A stretch of 64,000 nt of DNA, from the NCBI GenBank assembly GCA_030737835.1, contig CM060849.1, positions 31,175,080-31,239,079 on the forward strand. The letters are read 5' to 3'. The notes below the pieces were generated by a model that worked only from the letters and a program-made list of their open reading frames with translations, did no database searches and had not been told where the DNA came from. The first letter of the stretch is position 1; each line of letters opens with the position of its first letter. The position numbers and the translations under genes are program-made. Positions 11,856 to 22,483 of the stretch are shown piece after piece. This DNA comes from Acorus gramineus. Its lineage: Eukaryota > Streptophyta > Magnoliopsida > Acorales > Acoraceae.

Positions 11856-13066
11856 TCAAGGGAAAGGAGCCCTGGTCTTCATCTCCGTCCTCACCACATC
11901 AACAGCAAACCCCTTCCCATGCTGCTTCCAGTAATCCGCCTCCGGGTTTATCCACTCCGGCTCCCCGATTTCTACCCTCGATTTCCCGATCTCCTCGCTC
12001 GATATGCCATACTTATCGTCCCTCGCTTTCACCATATCCGGTCTCACCACGCCCGCGTTCACCCCCTGTGGCGACATCATCAGCGCCGGAGCCCCAAGCG
12101 GGAGCCGATCGCCTCGGTCCACCTGCCACGTGCACCAGAACTTCCCATACGTCCTCGCCAGGTTCTCGAGCTCGGTCTTCTGTATCATCTCGGGGACTCG
12201 GGGGTTCACCCAGAGACCAGTTTTCACCTCGTACGCGTGCGAGTGCCACAGCTTCTGCTCCTCCGCGGGCAGGCCTTCGAATAGCCTATCTGATATTATG
12301 TACTCCACACCTGTCGTATACAAAGAAAAACTCACTCTAGCTGTGTCGTCCTTCATAACAAACCATTCGTACAAGAAGGCCGACACTTGCTACGCTTTCT
12401 CATGTAAGATTCAATTCCCTTTACATTCACTCTCTAACCAGACATATAATTAATTAAAATTTATTGTATCATAGACTATTTTTTTTAATAACCGCCCGCT
12501 GTTATAATAAAAAAAATTTACAATCTAAATATTATTTTACATGTCTCATTAAAAATTTAGTTAGATGAACAAAAACTTTTTTTTACGTTTATTAAAAATA
12601 AGTTTATTCAATTCTATATGCTTTTTATCAAAGGATAAAGTATTTTTTAAAGATTGAATATAAATTTTTTTTTTTCATTTTAAAACATACTTGAGAATCA
12701 TAACAGAATGGGTATATGATTTTAAAAAAAAATTAAAAATACAAATACAATGGACTGCATTTGGGGCTGACCAATGAGGCGGGCGGTGGGGGAGTCGGAG
12801 TCGTAGACGGGGCACTGGAGGAAGTCCTGGCTGAGGCGGGAGAGGTAGTGGTGGGTCTCGATCTGGCGTGAGAGGTCGTGCGCGTATAAAGCGAAGGTGC
12901 ACACGTGCTGCTGGAGCTGCTTCACCGGTTTCATCGACTGGATCATTTGTGCCCCCATGTCCAACACATGTGACCCGACCGTGGTCACCTTTCCCTGGAG
13001 AGGTTCCGCTGGACCGCCTCCGCCGTAGCAAGGCGTCGCTCCCGGACACTGATCGCTTGAGGCCAT
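11856..13066 (-). CDS. OBAP1: Oil body-associated protein (OBAP1-like, DUF1264), two exons, 249 aa
   Basis: OBAPs are plant seed proteins that associate with lipid droplets and are needed for normal oil-body size; their biochemical activity is unknown. My model is exon 1 13066-12772 and exon 2 12310-11856 (minus strand), with a phase-1 join giving ...TARLI-G-VEYIISD. Family signatures read in order: KVTTVGSHVLDMGAQMIQSM (about 26-45), HHYLSRLSQDFLQCPVYDSD, VEYIISDRLFEGLPAEEQKL, WHSHAYEVKTGLWVNPRVPE and KFWCTWQVDRGDRLPLGAPA. The length agrees with the family (about 240-250 aa). Coding GC is much higher than the surroundings. The 461-bp intron is AT-rich. The gene converges on the caleosin gene. 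OBAP1 versus OBAP2 cannot be settled without a tree. Confidence 0.92.
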
Positions 13067-13153
13067 CTCTCTCTCTCTGATTCCACTACTGGTTTTCGGT
13101 TACAGCATCTGAAATGGGGACACAAGGTGTTTTAGTGGAGTTGATTACGGGCA

Positions 13154-13208
13154 CACGTGCACCGATTGTGAAGCCACGTGTTGGACATCGCGTGCGTGGC
13201 TGCATGCA
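13154..13208 (-). promoter_or_regulatory. Two G-boxes and an RY motif upstream of OBAP
   Basis: CACGTG occurs at 13154-13159 and 13175-13180, and TGCATGCA at 13201-13208. They lie about 88-142 bp upstream of the OBAP start codon at 13066. G-box/ABRE plus RY is the combination bound by bZIP (ABI5-type) and B3 (ABI3/FUS3-type) factors in maturing seeds. The motifs are seen; the binding is inferred. Confidence 0.6.
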
Positions 13209-13334
13209 AAGATGGCTGGGTTGTTGGGGCATGGCTGGACACATATACTGTACAGGTGTTTTTTTTTTTTTTTTTTGGCAAGTGGGGGCATATCAATATT
13301 TGTATAGGATCGAATTTCATCTTGGTAGGATGGG

Positions 13335-13450
13335 AGAGGTACCCCTTCTTTAGTGAGGGGATTTGGGTTACCCCTTCTTTAGTGAGGGATTTGGGTTCGA
13401 GTCTTGCCGCCTGTTGATAGGAAGATTCGACCGAAGGGAAAAAAAAAAAA
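13335..13450 (+). repeat. SINE-like fragment with pol III B-box-like sequence
   Basis: GGGTTCGAGTCTTGCCGCC near 13392 resembles a tRNA-type B box (GGTTCGANNCC). An A-rich tail follows at 13440-13450. A 32-bp segment with CCCCTTCTTTAGTGAGG is duplicated in tandem just before it. No clear A box, so only a tRNA-derived SINE remnant is suggested. Confidence 0.4.
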
Positions 13451-13534
13451 TTTACCCACAAAAAAAAAAAAAATTGTATAGGTGTTGAAGCACCGTTCAA
13501 AACGAGACAACCAACGCATTTTCTTTTGGGAAAC

Positions 13535-13647
13535 TGATGCAGTACGATCATGGACTGTTCAATTGGCATCGAGGACCATTAAATGGACGATCATGGACCG
13601 TTCAATTGGCATCAAAGACCATCGATTGGCTTCATCACGCTGCATCA
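13535..13647 (+). repeat. 5' LTR, internally deleted
   Basis: 113 bp with TGATGCAG and CTGCATCA ends. About 470 bp present in the 3' LTR are missing, including the TATAAATAGG promoter block at about 14975. CGAGGACCATxAAATGGAC occurs in both LTRs. Loss of the promoter means this copy can no longer start its own transcript from the 5' LTR. Confidence 0.8.
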
Positions 13648-13649
13648 GT

Positions 13650-13661
13650 TGGTATCAGAGC
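13650..13661 (+). other. Primer-binding site (initiator tRNA-Met)
   Basis: TGGTATCAGAGC follows the 5' LTR after two bases. This 12-mer is the standard plant PBS complementary to the 3' end of tRNA-iMet. Confidence 0.9.
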
Positions 13662-13746
13662 CTCATCGATTCATCGAGGTAATCCGTGATCTATCTCATT
13701 TATCCCAAAAAACAAAAACAAAAAAAGAAGAAGAAGAAGAGAGAAC

Positions 13747-14694
13747 ATGCCGCCGAGAAGACGTCCTCTTAGCGATACCTATGACCGTAAGGAGCACCAG
13801 CAAGCCATCGCAACAGTTAACAGGCGCATGGATGAAAAACTCGAAGCACTCACACGACAGATGGAGGTGATGATGGCGTTTATGCAACGTCATGAGCGAT
13901 CTCTAACTCCACGACCTTGATCGCCAACCCCACTATCTCCAACCGCGCGATCTGAAGCGAATGATTCTATTGATGATGATTTTGATAATTCGTTCGAAAA
14001 GACGATCCTTCCATCTATCTTCAATGAGGATGAAGATGAAAAGATTGAAGGGGCAAAACCAATCTTCGATGAAGATGAAAAGATTGAAGAGGAGAACTTT
14101 CCACCTATCTTTGATGAGAAAATTGAAGATGCGAGACTTCCACATATCTTTTATGCAGAGATCGAGGAAATAGACCTTCCACCTATCTTCGATGAAGAGA
14201 CGGAGGAGACGGAGTTCAAGAGTTCCCCTCAAATATTTGGTAACAATAATCACTTCTTGTCTTTCTCTACTGTCTCTCATCATAACTTTTCCACCACCAA
14301 AATCATTAACACCCACATATTTTACGTGATTGGAGCTTCATCCAAATCTTTCCCGCTAGACTCCTTTCAAGTTACTCATACCTCTTCACCATCGAAAAAG
14401 CTATCACATGAAACATTTAACCCACTCTACCATCATTTTGTTGATTCATTCTTTCCATCCTTCATTTTTCCTCATCCACCACCCTTTCTCAGAAGGTTAT
14501 TACTTGAAAGCTGGATTCGTGAGCATTGGTCCGATTGGATGGAAGTGATGCAGCATCCTAAAAGATTCGTTGTTCGTAAGAAATCTATATCTGAAGTTCA
14601 TGGTGACAATTTTACCAATGGGGATTTGAATTTGAGGACTTTTCTCTTAAACCTAGGGAGAATGATGCAGTACGATCATGGACCGTTCGATTAG
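13747..14694 (+). pseudogene. Gag-like frame with one in-frame TGA, ~315 codons
   Basis: The frame starts MPPRRRPLSDTYDRKEHQQA and then forms a short coiled coil (KLEALTRQMEVMMAFMQ), as in the N-termini of plant Ty3/gypsy Gag. A TGA at 13918-13920 interrupts it after 57 codons, probably from an Arg CGA by CpG decay. The same frame then stays open for 257 codons into the 3' LTR. After the stop it has five degenerate acidic repeats of a DEKIEEENFPPIFDE type, then a low-complexity Ser/His/Phe region. No zinc knuckle or pol motif is seen. Confidence 0.65.
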
Positions 14695-15243
14695 CATCGA
14701 GGACCATCAAATGGACAATTATAGATGATTTACAATTTTTATTATTTTTACTATTTTGACAATTTTAGAGTTTGTCAGGATTTATTTTATTTGTTTTAGT
14801 TACTATATTTAGATTTGAATTTTAAATAATTATTTGAATTCGAATTTGAATATTAGTTAGGATATATATGAAGTTTGTTTGTGGTTTATTAGTTAGGATT
14901 AGATAATAATGTAGTTGTTATTTTTAGTTTAGATTGGAATAATCAGTTGAGATCCAATCTATTAAGGATTCTCTTCTATAAATAGGCATGTAAACGATTT
15001 CATTATTCAGATTATTGATTATTAAAATTTGTTTATTTTCTCTATTATATTTTTGTAATCCTAGGAGGATTGTCAAATACATAGATTTCCATCGTGTTTC
15101 TGGTATTCTTAGGAATCAACAGACGCGTTGAAACCCTTCGTCCTGGTATTCTTAGGAATCAACAGCGTCGTAGAAGCCTGTAGATCTCGCATCCTTGAAA
15201 GTTGATCGGGTCAGTAGAAGAGCGTGGTCATCACGCTACATTA
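14663..15243 (+). repeat. 3' LTR of the gag-only element
   Basis: 581 bp from TGATGCAG to CTACATTA, followed directly by the GAAAC target duplicate. It contains TATAAATAGG at about 14975 and near its end a repeated TCxTGGTATTCTTAGGAATC motif (about 15100 and 15144). Confidence 0.85.
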
Positions 15244-15248
15244 GAAAC

Positions 15249-15736
15249 TGTCGAGTATGTCTTTTTTTTTCAATTTCAATACATATATTAGCTTTGATTT
15301 TTTTAAAAATAATATATTATATTAGATAAAATATATATATTTTATAAAAATAAATTATATTATAATAAATTAGATAGATTTATTTATAAAGTATGTGAAA
15401 ATTTTTTAATGAGTCATGTAACATATTAATGTGAGCATATAATACCATTAAAACATATAAGACTAAAAGTGGGATCAGAAGAAGAACCGTATAATAAAAA
15501 TTTTCTTTTGATACTTATTTTTCTCATGTATGTATTTTTTTTAAAATTTTTTTGGTGTGGTATGGATTAGGGTGATTTTTTTAATATTTATAATATAAAC
15601 TAAAAAAAAGTGGTACCTCATATATTTGATTACGTGACAACTAGGGCTGTGGCAAACCCCGTACCCCATGTAGACTCTCAGCAAGACCAGGTAGGAATCA
15701 CTGTAGTATTCTATGGATTTTGTCATCCTGCACACC
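15249..15736. other. AT-rich interval, no gene seen
   Basis: Between the retroelement and the next MITE the sequence is AT-rich with A/T homopolymers. No open frame or element end is recognisable. Confidence 0.4.
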
Positions 15737-15739
15737 TAG

Positions 15740-16179
15740 CCCCGTTTGGATACAGAATATGATTTATTTTTTGGTATACATTTATTCCGACATAAGTGAG
15801 TATAAATAAAAATAAAATGATTTTGTGTTTGGTTATATTTTGAATTATTCTCGTTGGTAAATGTATAAGAATAAATTTTTGGATATTTGGGTAAAATGTG
15901 AATAAAGTATGGATAAGGATTTGTAAAAGGTGAAAAAATAGTGATAGATGATTTATTAGAGGTGATGAACGTTAATTTGATAGTTGGCCAACATATTTTT
16001 TTGATGGAATAACCTATAATAATTTGATTCTATCATCAACTTGGAATTGCTATCTAGGGCTATGCCAGCTCATCTAGGAACATCTTATGAAGGGTTATTC
16101 ATCGTTTTCAAACATATTATTTTTCATATTCCAGTCAATACCAGGATATTCTTAGATTTATTCCCAAAACAAACGGGCC
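15740..16179. mobile_element. Tourist-like (PIF/Harbinger) MITE, copy 1
   Basis: The ends CCCCGTTTGG and CAAACGGG are inverted. They are flanked by TAG and TAA (a 3-bp duplication with one change). The interior (GATTTTGTGTTTGGTTxTxTT, GAATTATTCTCGTTGGTAAA, AGAGGTGATGA) matches the copies at 34253-34631 and 34690-35108. Confidence 0.7.
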
Positions 16180-16182
16180 TAA

Positions 16183-16748
16183 TGTGTGCCTGTTTTCCTG
16201 CCTTAACCGGCCCACCCTTGCAAGGGCCGTAGCAGGTGCAAACATTTGACAATTGACCTTAGAAAATGACTAGTCAATTGTAGTCCCCTCCCCACAATAA
16301 CCATGTATATTATATCCATTATACATGTTGTTATACATGGTATTGTCTGGGCCCTCTTCGAGCAACCTATATTACAAGTTTCGCATCTAGCAATACCTGC
16401 ACCTCCCTGTATCCATAATGTAGGGCTCGAGCTAACACAATCAACCGCTTCAATTTCTGTCAATTGAGGCGCAAGTCAAGGCCAGCTTTCACACTCGGCT
16501 CCTAATTCTGGCTTAATCAGAACATACTCAATAATAATCCTTAAAAGTCTAATTTCCGCTTGAGTTTTAATCCAAATAACAATTGCTAATCTTCCAATAT
16601 AATCCAAAAAGTTTCATCACATTCTTCAACAATTCTTTCGCATCTAATGAAACACAATCCCATTAACAATGAGAATACCAAGACCAGAAAGCAATGAAAA
16701 GATTAAAACACACTACACGAAGCCGAATTATTTCGTGAGGTTCAAGGT
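16183..16748. other. 3' flank of the NPF gene
   Basis: The open frame here (about 16203-16463, minus) has no recognisable domain. The stretch nearest 16749 probably contains the NPF 3' UTR on the minus strand. Nothing else is identified. Confidence 0.35.
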
Positions 16749-19700
16749 TCAAGCCTTGTTGCTCCCACTTTGAACCTGTGGAGGCCTGTACTTGTACCAC
16801 CTAGCCCAGAACAGGTAATTCAAGAAGTTGATGAAGCTGACAATAGCAAGTAACCAATAGAACAGATTCAAATGGTTCCTGTTCAAATTGTTCCCAGCCA
16901 ACCATCCCCCACTCGCAGTGAGGTTTTTAGTGGCCTTGTTCACCACCTCCACAATGATGGTGCTCAAGAAGTACCCGAGAGCGATGGAGCACCACAAGAA
17001 CGCCGTCGCGAATGACTTCAGAGACAACGGAGACTCCGAATAGAAGAACTCGAGCAACCCAACATAGGTAAACATTTCTGCTATTCCAAATATGAAGAAC
17101 TGGAAGGACAGCCAGAACGTGCTGATGGGGAGGTGCTGGTCGACCGGGATGGCGTCAAGCATGCCGTGAGTGGCAGCGACGTCCTTCCTCTTCACCTCCA
17201 TGAGCGCGGCTGTAGACATGGAGATGCACGAGAGGACGAGACCGACACCGATGCGTTGGAGGTGTGTGATGCCTGTAGGTAAAAGCATCTCGATTATCTT
17301 AAAAAAATCCGTGTCCAAAAATTTAAAAAATTATTTGATATCCAAAGATTCGTATTCATGTCTCAAATAAAATATTTGTATTTGAAATATTTCAAATCGA
17401 ATACGGTTACAATGGTATCCTATTAGAAAAATATTCGAATCCAAAATTTATTTTATATTATTATTTATTATATATATTTTTTTAGAATTAGTATGAGTTT
17501 TTATTATTTATTTTAAACCATGTAATATACTTATAAATTTTTATAATTTTATGTTTATATTAGATAATTATTAGATGTTTTACATATTTTTAGATATTTT
17601 GAAAAATTATCTGAATCTGAATTCAACTTTTCTAATCGAATACATATGCTTAATGTAAATATCCGTGAGATATCGAATACATATATTTTTTTGGATATAT
17701 AAAACACGGATATGGTTCTATTCATATCCGTTCTATTGACAAACTTACCTGTAGAACGTCCAGTGATCCTCCTCGCGAAGGGGACAAAGACGCGATCATA
17801 GAGGGGGATGATGGGGATCATGAATAAGATGGGAATGATGGGTAGGGACGCGGGGGGTATGTGGAAGTGATGGGAGATGCGGGTGTCCATGGTGACGGCC
17901 TGCTGGATGGAAAATGTCTGGAGCTGGGCCAGGCATGTGCTCATGATGATTGTGCTGAAGAAGATGGGGAGCATTCCCAGGATGATCTTGGCCTTCTCCA
18001 CTTGTGTCACTGTGCACAACTTCCATGGGGAGATTGGGTCTTGGAGGATTGGTGTTGTTTGGATTGCTGCCTTATCTAGGAACCTGTGGTTTGTATATTG
18101 AAGAGCTACTGAAAATTAAAATGATTTATCAATGGATTGAAATGAAGTTTGTTGGGATAGTGTTGTGACCTGAAAATGTCTCTATGTGGAAGAAATTCTA
18201 CTTCCGTTGCAGATTCTTTATCTTTCACAGTTTCGTAGAGCTCCTCTGAATGCTCAGGGTGGTGAAATTTTCGGTTTCGAAAAGATGCCACATAGACCTA
18301 CATACATTTTCAATAACAAGTAATTAAATAAATAGAAGCGAATTTGCCAGAGATGCGCTTCGGGCATACGTTCTAGATAAATAAATTGAGGTTCATACAT
18401 ATCATATCCTAAAAAAACATTTATCAGACATGAAGGATATATTAGATATCCAGTAAAGTGCAACATCCTATCAGTTTTAATTAATCACAAATTCTTAACA
18501 TATGAGATTGATCACATCTGAGAGGAGTCTAACACGACTACTAACGATATTGCATTTAACTTAAATTAAACTATTGGCGTTGTTATACATAATATCTTTT
18601 ATAACCTTAAACGTAATCTCATATGTCTTATTAGTCATCCAATTACGTATATATATCTCTTTAATTTTTTTTATATTTATTAAAAATAAGTTCATTTGAT
18701 TTAAAATGGAATGATGTGTTTGTTTTTTAAAAATTAAAACATGCAAAAACTATATGTGAGACTGCAAGTAGAGCTGTCACTAACATTATCCTTTACGAAC
18801 CTGAAGGAGTTCTGTGATTGGATTAGTAGCTTGAACGACGTGCATCCGGTACCTCGGAATCCCAGCTATGAAGATGAGCCCACCTAAGAAGATGGCCACG
18901 GACGAGACACCAAAACCCCAGTCCCACCCCACATCACTTTGAATGTACACCACAAACACCAAGCTCAAAGCAGCTCCAATGTATGCGCTCAGTAAAACCC
19001 AGTTGAAGTAGCTCGACCTCTGTAAGGCCTCCCGTTCGTTCTTCTCATCGAATTGATCCGCACCATGTGGAGGGACCCCGGCTTTGATCCCAGCAGCGCC
19101 AAGCGCCACCAAGTACAGAGAAAAGAAGAGGAACAACGCGTTACAGCCTCCGACTCTCTCACAGTGCGATTTGGGATCAAAGATGTTGCATGGGGGAGGC
19201 TTAAGGTGTGGGATGTGTGCTTGCACTGTTAGCATTGCAAATCCCTACATATACATATAACACCAGATTCATTTTGTTCTACTATATATACTAATTGAAT
19301 GATGTGATATGAATTTGTACGGATACATTTTGTGGAATACGCACCAAGAATTCGAAGAAAACGGATATGACAATGACTTTGCAACGGCCAATGTGTGAGT
19401 CAGCAACATAGGCTATGAGAATTGAGAGGATGTAGCAGACGCCCATAAAGTTTGTGAGCTGGTTGGAGGCGTCCGCAATGTTATAATGCATCAAGCCGTT
19501 GAAATATGTGACAAGGTTCACTGCTGGTGCCGTCGTCGCCAAGTTTTCAAATGCGAACAGAGCTGGATCACAGGTATATCATGTATAAAAGGAACAAGGT
19601 GAAGTTAAAATCAATTAGTTTTCGATCAATCAAGATTATAATTTATGGTTGCGCAACATACAAGCACTCGTGTGTGTTCCTTTATATGGGACATAAGAAC

Positions 19701-20670
19701 ATAAGGGGACATTGAAAAGAAGGTTAAGGGGATATTGAAAAAAAGGCTTGACCATAACAGGGTAGGTTGGGTCATCATCCCCCTTACAATTTGTGAAATT
19801 CATCAAATAAAAAATACAAGAGCAAAATCCTCCAAAAAAATATAAAATAAAATAAAATTTTGAAAAGAGTGGATGATGTGATGCGCCTAGATTTTCAATT
19901 TTTTCCCCCTGTTTATTGTTTCCTATTCTAAAAATAATAATTCAATCTCAATGTGTCTCCTGTTGATTTTTTTTTTTTTAAGGAAAGGTAGATATTTGCT
20001 ATCCGATTTCATTTCTAATTTCAAATTATAAACTCCAAAAGGAATGTGATTAGAATGCATTACAATAACAAAAAAGAAACATAACCCAAAACCCGCTCCG
20101 TCCATCCCCAAGATTAGAAAAGGCATCTCAACCAGGGGGTGAAGTGGTTTGGCACTCTCGACTACTATCCGGTGACTGGTGATTAAAAGGACATTTTGTT
20201 TCTTCCTTTATGGTAAAGGGCTAGATTTCTACCAAAAGTACGATTAAAATTAGGAAGTTCTCGTGGGGTGGGTTGCTTGTAAACAATCAACCTAGTTTTC
20301 TTAGTGTATGTAAGAGATTTTTGTAATCTATAAAAATCTTTGTAACAAAAAAAAAAAAAAAAAAGTTATACACCATAACAAAGAGGTAAATTAATGGTTA
20401 CCAAGTACGAGCAAAGAATTGTAGTGTCCACCATGACTCCCTATTGTAACTGGCCTCCCTTTCCAGTCCACCTTCCCTTCAACCACCTCCTCCGCTTCAA
20501 CCACCGCGCTTTTATCCTGCAAATAAAAACCATATACGAGTGGTGATGGTTTTTTTTTTTTTTTTCTTTTGAAAGATTAGCAAACAATATATATAATTGG
20601 TGGAAGATCAAATGGTATATCAATAAGCAAATGAAACTAGAATTTTGAAGCCTAACAAAGTATATACCAT
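16749..20670 (-). CDS. NPF4: NPF4-type (NRT1/PTR family) membrane transporter, seven exons, 588 aa
   Basis: NPF proteins are 12-helix proton-coupled transporters of the plasma membrane or tonoplast; the NPF4 clade includes nitrate, abscisic acid and gibberellin transporters. My minus-strand model: 20670-20668 (ATG only), 20516-20402, 19562-19345, 19244-18801, 18297-18170, 18083-17749, 17272-16749. All junctions are GT-AG and in phase. Key segments are VDWKGRP (about 17), [35 protein letters not shown] (after helix 4), [25 protein letters not shown]...[27 protein letters not shown] and [20 protein letters not shown] with a terminal RWYKYRP. The usual ExxER motif of helix 1 is absent (ENLATTAP instead), as in NPF4 relatives. 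The start exon is inferred: an ATG directly followed by a GTATAT donor. Substrate cannot be read from sequence. Confidence 0.9.
17290..17740. mobile_element. AT-rich foldback sequence in the last NPF intron
   Basis: ATCCGTGTCCAAAAATTT at 17306 has an inverted counterpart near 17690-17715 (TTTTTTTGGATAT...CACGGAT). CGAATAC / GTATTCG dyads recur between. It fills almost the whole intron and resembles 10555-10920. It is probably an intronic MITE, but the ends are not sharp. Confidence 0.4.
20126..20362 (+). mobile_element. Retroposon (SINE/LINE 3' end) with poly(A) in NPF intron 2
   Basis: The segment ends TTTGTAACAAA followed by an 18-A run at 20347-20364. It begins near AACCAGGGGGTGAAGTGG, a GTGGTTxGGCAC-type start common in plant SINEs. 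Orientation is opposite to the NPF gene. No B box is evident, so the class is uncertain. Confidence 0.4.
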
Positions 20671-20747
20671 GATATTAATTAAGAACTTCAGATAGGAGTT
20701 CAAGATACGAGTGGTATTATATAAGCTATTCAGCTAAGTTACCATAC

Positions 20748-20755
20748 TATATATA
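20748..20755 (-). promoter_or_regulatory. Probable TATA box of the NPF gene
   Basis: On the minus strand CTATATATAG lies about 80 bp upstream of the inferred ATG at 20670. This spacing supports the short first coding exon. Confidence 0.5.
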
Positions 20756-20759
20756 GCAA

Positions 20760-21439
20760 TCTTTACTACATATGACGCTTTCAGAATTTTAAGGACACAG
20801 AAGTTGTTTTCGTAAGGTCCATCAGTCCATCTGCCGACCCCCAGAGAAATGGGCCGAATTCCCCAGTTTGTCCTCCTGGAAATGATACGACATAAGATAC
20901 CCGTTCATTTAAATTTGCAAATGTTAGGGGCAATCTTGTCATTCCATAGAGTGAGTAAACAGCAAAAGCAAACGTACAAGTAGAGAGAGACATCTATATA
21001 TGCATGTCCTGAAAATGTATTTTATATATGTAATGTCTCCTAAAAGGTTGTAGATTGGTTTCTGGTTCTCTACATGTTTCTTATTGGACTGGTTGTCATA
21101 CACCGATATCAGGTGTTAAGAGAGCGATTGTAGTTTATGAAGATGTCCACTGGCTAATGATCAATGATGTACAAGTTGGGTTTTAAATACTTGGTTTTGT
21201 ACAATATTTTATTGTAAATAAAGAGAATAAACAATGACTACCATGAAGAAAAACACAGTCTGTGCAGGCTTAAGGGATATAATATATTGGTAAACCATGG
21301 ATGAATATAATGCAAAACCAGATAATAACAAGTGGAGATGCTTGATCCTGTTCTTTAGTATTTGGATAAAAAGGAAAAATTCATATAACCCCATACCATC
21401 AACAACCTGATATCCATATAATCCCCAACATATATTAGT
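20760..21439. other. NPF upstream region
   Basis: The open frame at 20781-20993 (minus) has no recognisable domain and would lie upstream of the NPF TATA box. I regard this interval as promoter and intergenic sequence. Confidence 0.4.
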
Positions 21440-22075
21440 GAAATAAAAAAAAGGAATAAATCCAAATAACAACCCCCCCCCCCCCCAAAACAGTCTGAAA
21501 TCCATATAACCCCTTTATTTTTCTTGAAATTCATATAACTCTCTGAAAAAACCTATAAAAATCCAAATAACCTCGAGAGATAAACTTTCATTGACAGATG
21601 AGGAATATTCTGTGGAATATCCATGGAATATTCTATTTGGTTAACCTTGTCTGAAAATATAGTATATCAAAAACCCTTATTATTTAATTTGTTAAAAATG
21701 TGAAAAACCCTATGCAAATGATAAAAAACTCAGAGGGGTAAAATCACCATTTATAGAGGATTTGTTGTAATTTATTGTAGAAATTCTGGGATCAATAATT
21801 GGACCATGCAATTCGAAATACCTTTTATTGACTAGTGAATTATAACTTTGTTGTACCTCAAATAACACATTGTAGGGAGTTTTGGTATACTCTGTTTTAT
21901 AGTCAGGGTTAACTAAATGGAATATTCCACAAAATATTTCTCATTTGTCAATAAAAGTTTAATTTAGAGGTTATTTGGATTTACATAGGTTTTCAAGGGG
22001 TTATATGGATTTCGGGAAAAATCAGGGAGTTATATAAATTTTGGACTGTTTATAGGGGTTTATTTGGATTTTTCC
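21440..22075. mobile_element. Long-TIR (Mutator-like) MITE, copy 1
   Basis: The left arm reads AAATCCAAATAAC...CTGAAATCCATATAACCCC. The right arm is its reverse complement, ending GGGGTTTATTTGGATTTTTC. The arms are similar for about 250 bp. The copy at 30057-30590 shares both arms and the CCAAATAACC/GGTTATTTGG ends. A 14-15 base C-run at 21472-21486 lies in the left arm. Confidence 0.75.
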
Positions 22076-22138
22076 CATTACATAAGTCCAAATCAACTTC
22101 AAAAATCCTAGACAAATTTGTAATATGCAATATACTAA

Positions 22139-22480
22139 GGCCCCGTTTGGTTGTGCGTTGGGGCGCGCTTTTGCTTTTTGAAAAGCTGAAAAGCTAAAAG
22201 CGTGCAGCCAAACGGGACAGTTTTTTACAGAATCGGAAGCTGGATTCCTTTTAATTTTTTCCTCGAAATCTGTGTTTTAAAAAGCTCAGAAACAACGCTT
22301 TTTGGTTGGAATCGATTTTTTGAATTGAAAAGCAACTTTCTCAGCCAAACATTAAACTCCTTACAAATATTGATTCCTGATTTTAAAAAAAACATCCTAA
22401 AAAAGTCAACGTCTAAAATTATCTTAAAAAGCAGCTTTATTCCAAAAACTACTTTTCAATCTGTGTTTCCAAACGGACCC
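22139..22480. mobile_element. Tourist-like MITE with TAA target duplication, 342 bp
   Basis: GGCCCCGTTTGG at the left and CCAAACGGACCC at the right form 12-bp inverted ends. Exact TAA duplicates lie at 22136-22138 and 22481-22483. The open frame inside is short and unremarkable. Confidence 0.75.
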
Positions 22481-22483
22481 TAA

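Larger units (their letters stand above)
13535..15243 (+). mobile_element. Complete gag-only LTR retrotransposon (TR-GAG type), 1.7 kb
   Basis: The element is bounded by an exact 5-bp target duplication GAAAC (13530-13534 and 15244-15248). The 5' LTR (13535-13647, TGATGCAG...CTGCATCA) has perfect 8-bp terminal inverted repeats but is only 113 bp. The 3' LTR (14663-15243) is 581 bp and ends CTACATTA. A primer-binding site TGGTATCAGAGC (13650-13661) matches the 3' end of initiator tRNA-Met. A purine tract AGGGAGAA abuts the 3' LTR. The interior holds one gag-like frame and no protease, RT or integrase, so the element depends on a relative for mobility. Confidence 0.88.

Noticed and set aside
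11723-12453. Long plus-strand frames of 205, 121 and 149 codons
   Set aside because: They are antisense shadows of OBAP exon 2, whose minus-strand frame carries the conserved DUF1264 motifs. The Ser/Pro/Arg-rich composition is an artefact of GC-rich antisense.
20781-20993. Possible separate small minus-strand gene upstream of NPF
   Set aside because: No domain, no matching splice sites to the NPF exons, and it lies upstream of the probable NPF TATA box.
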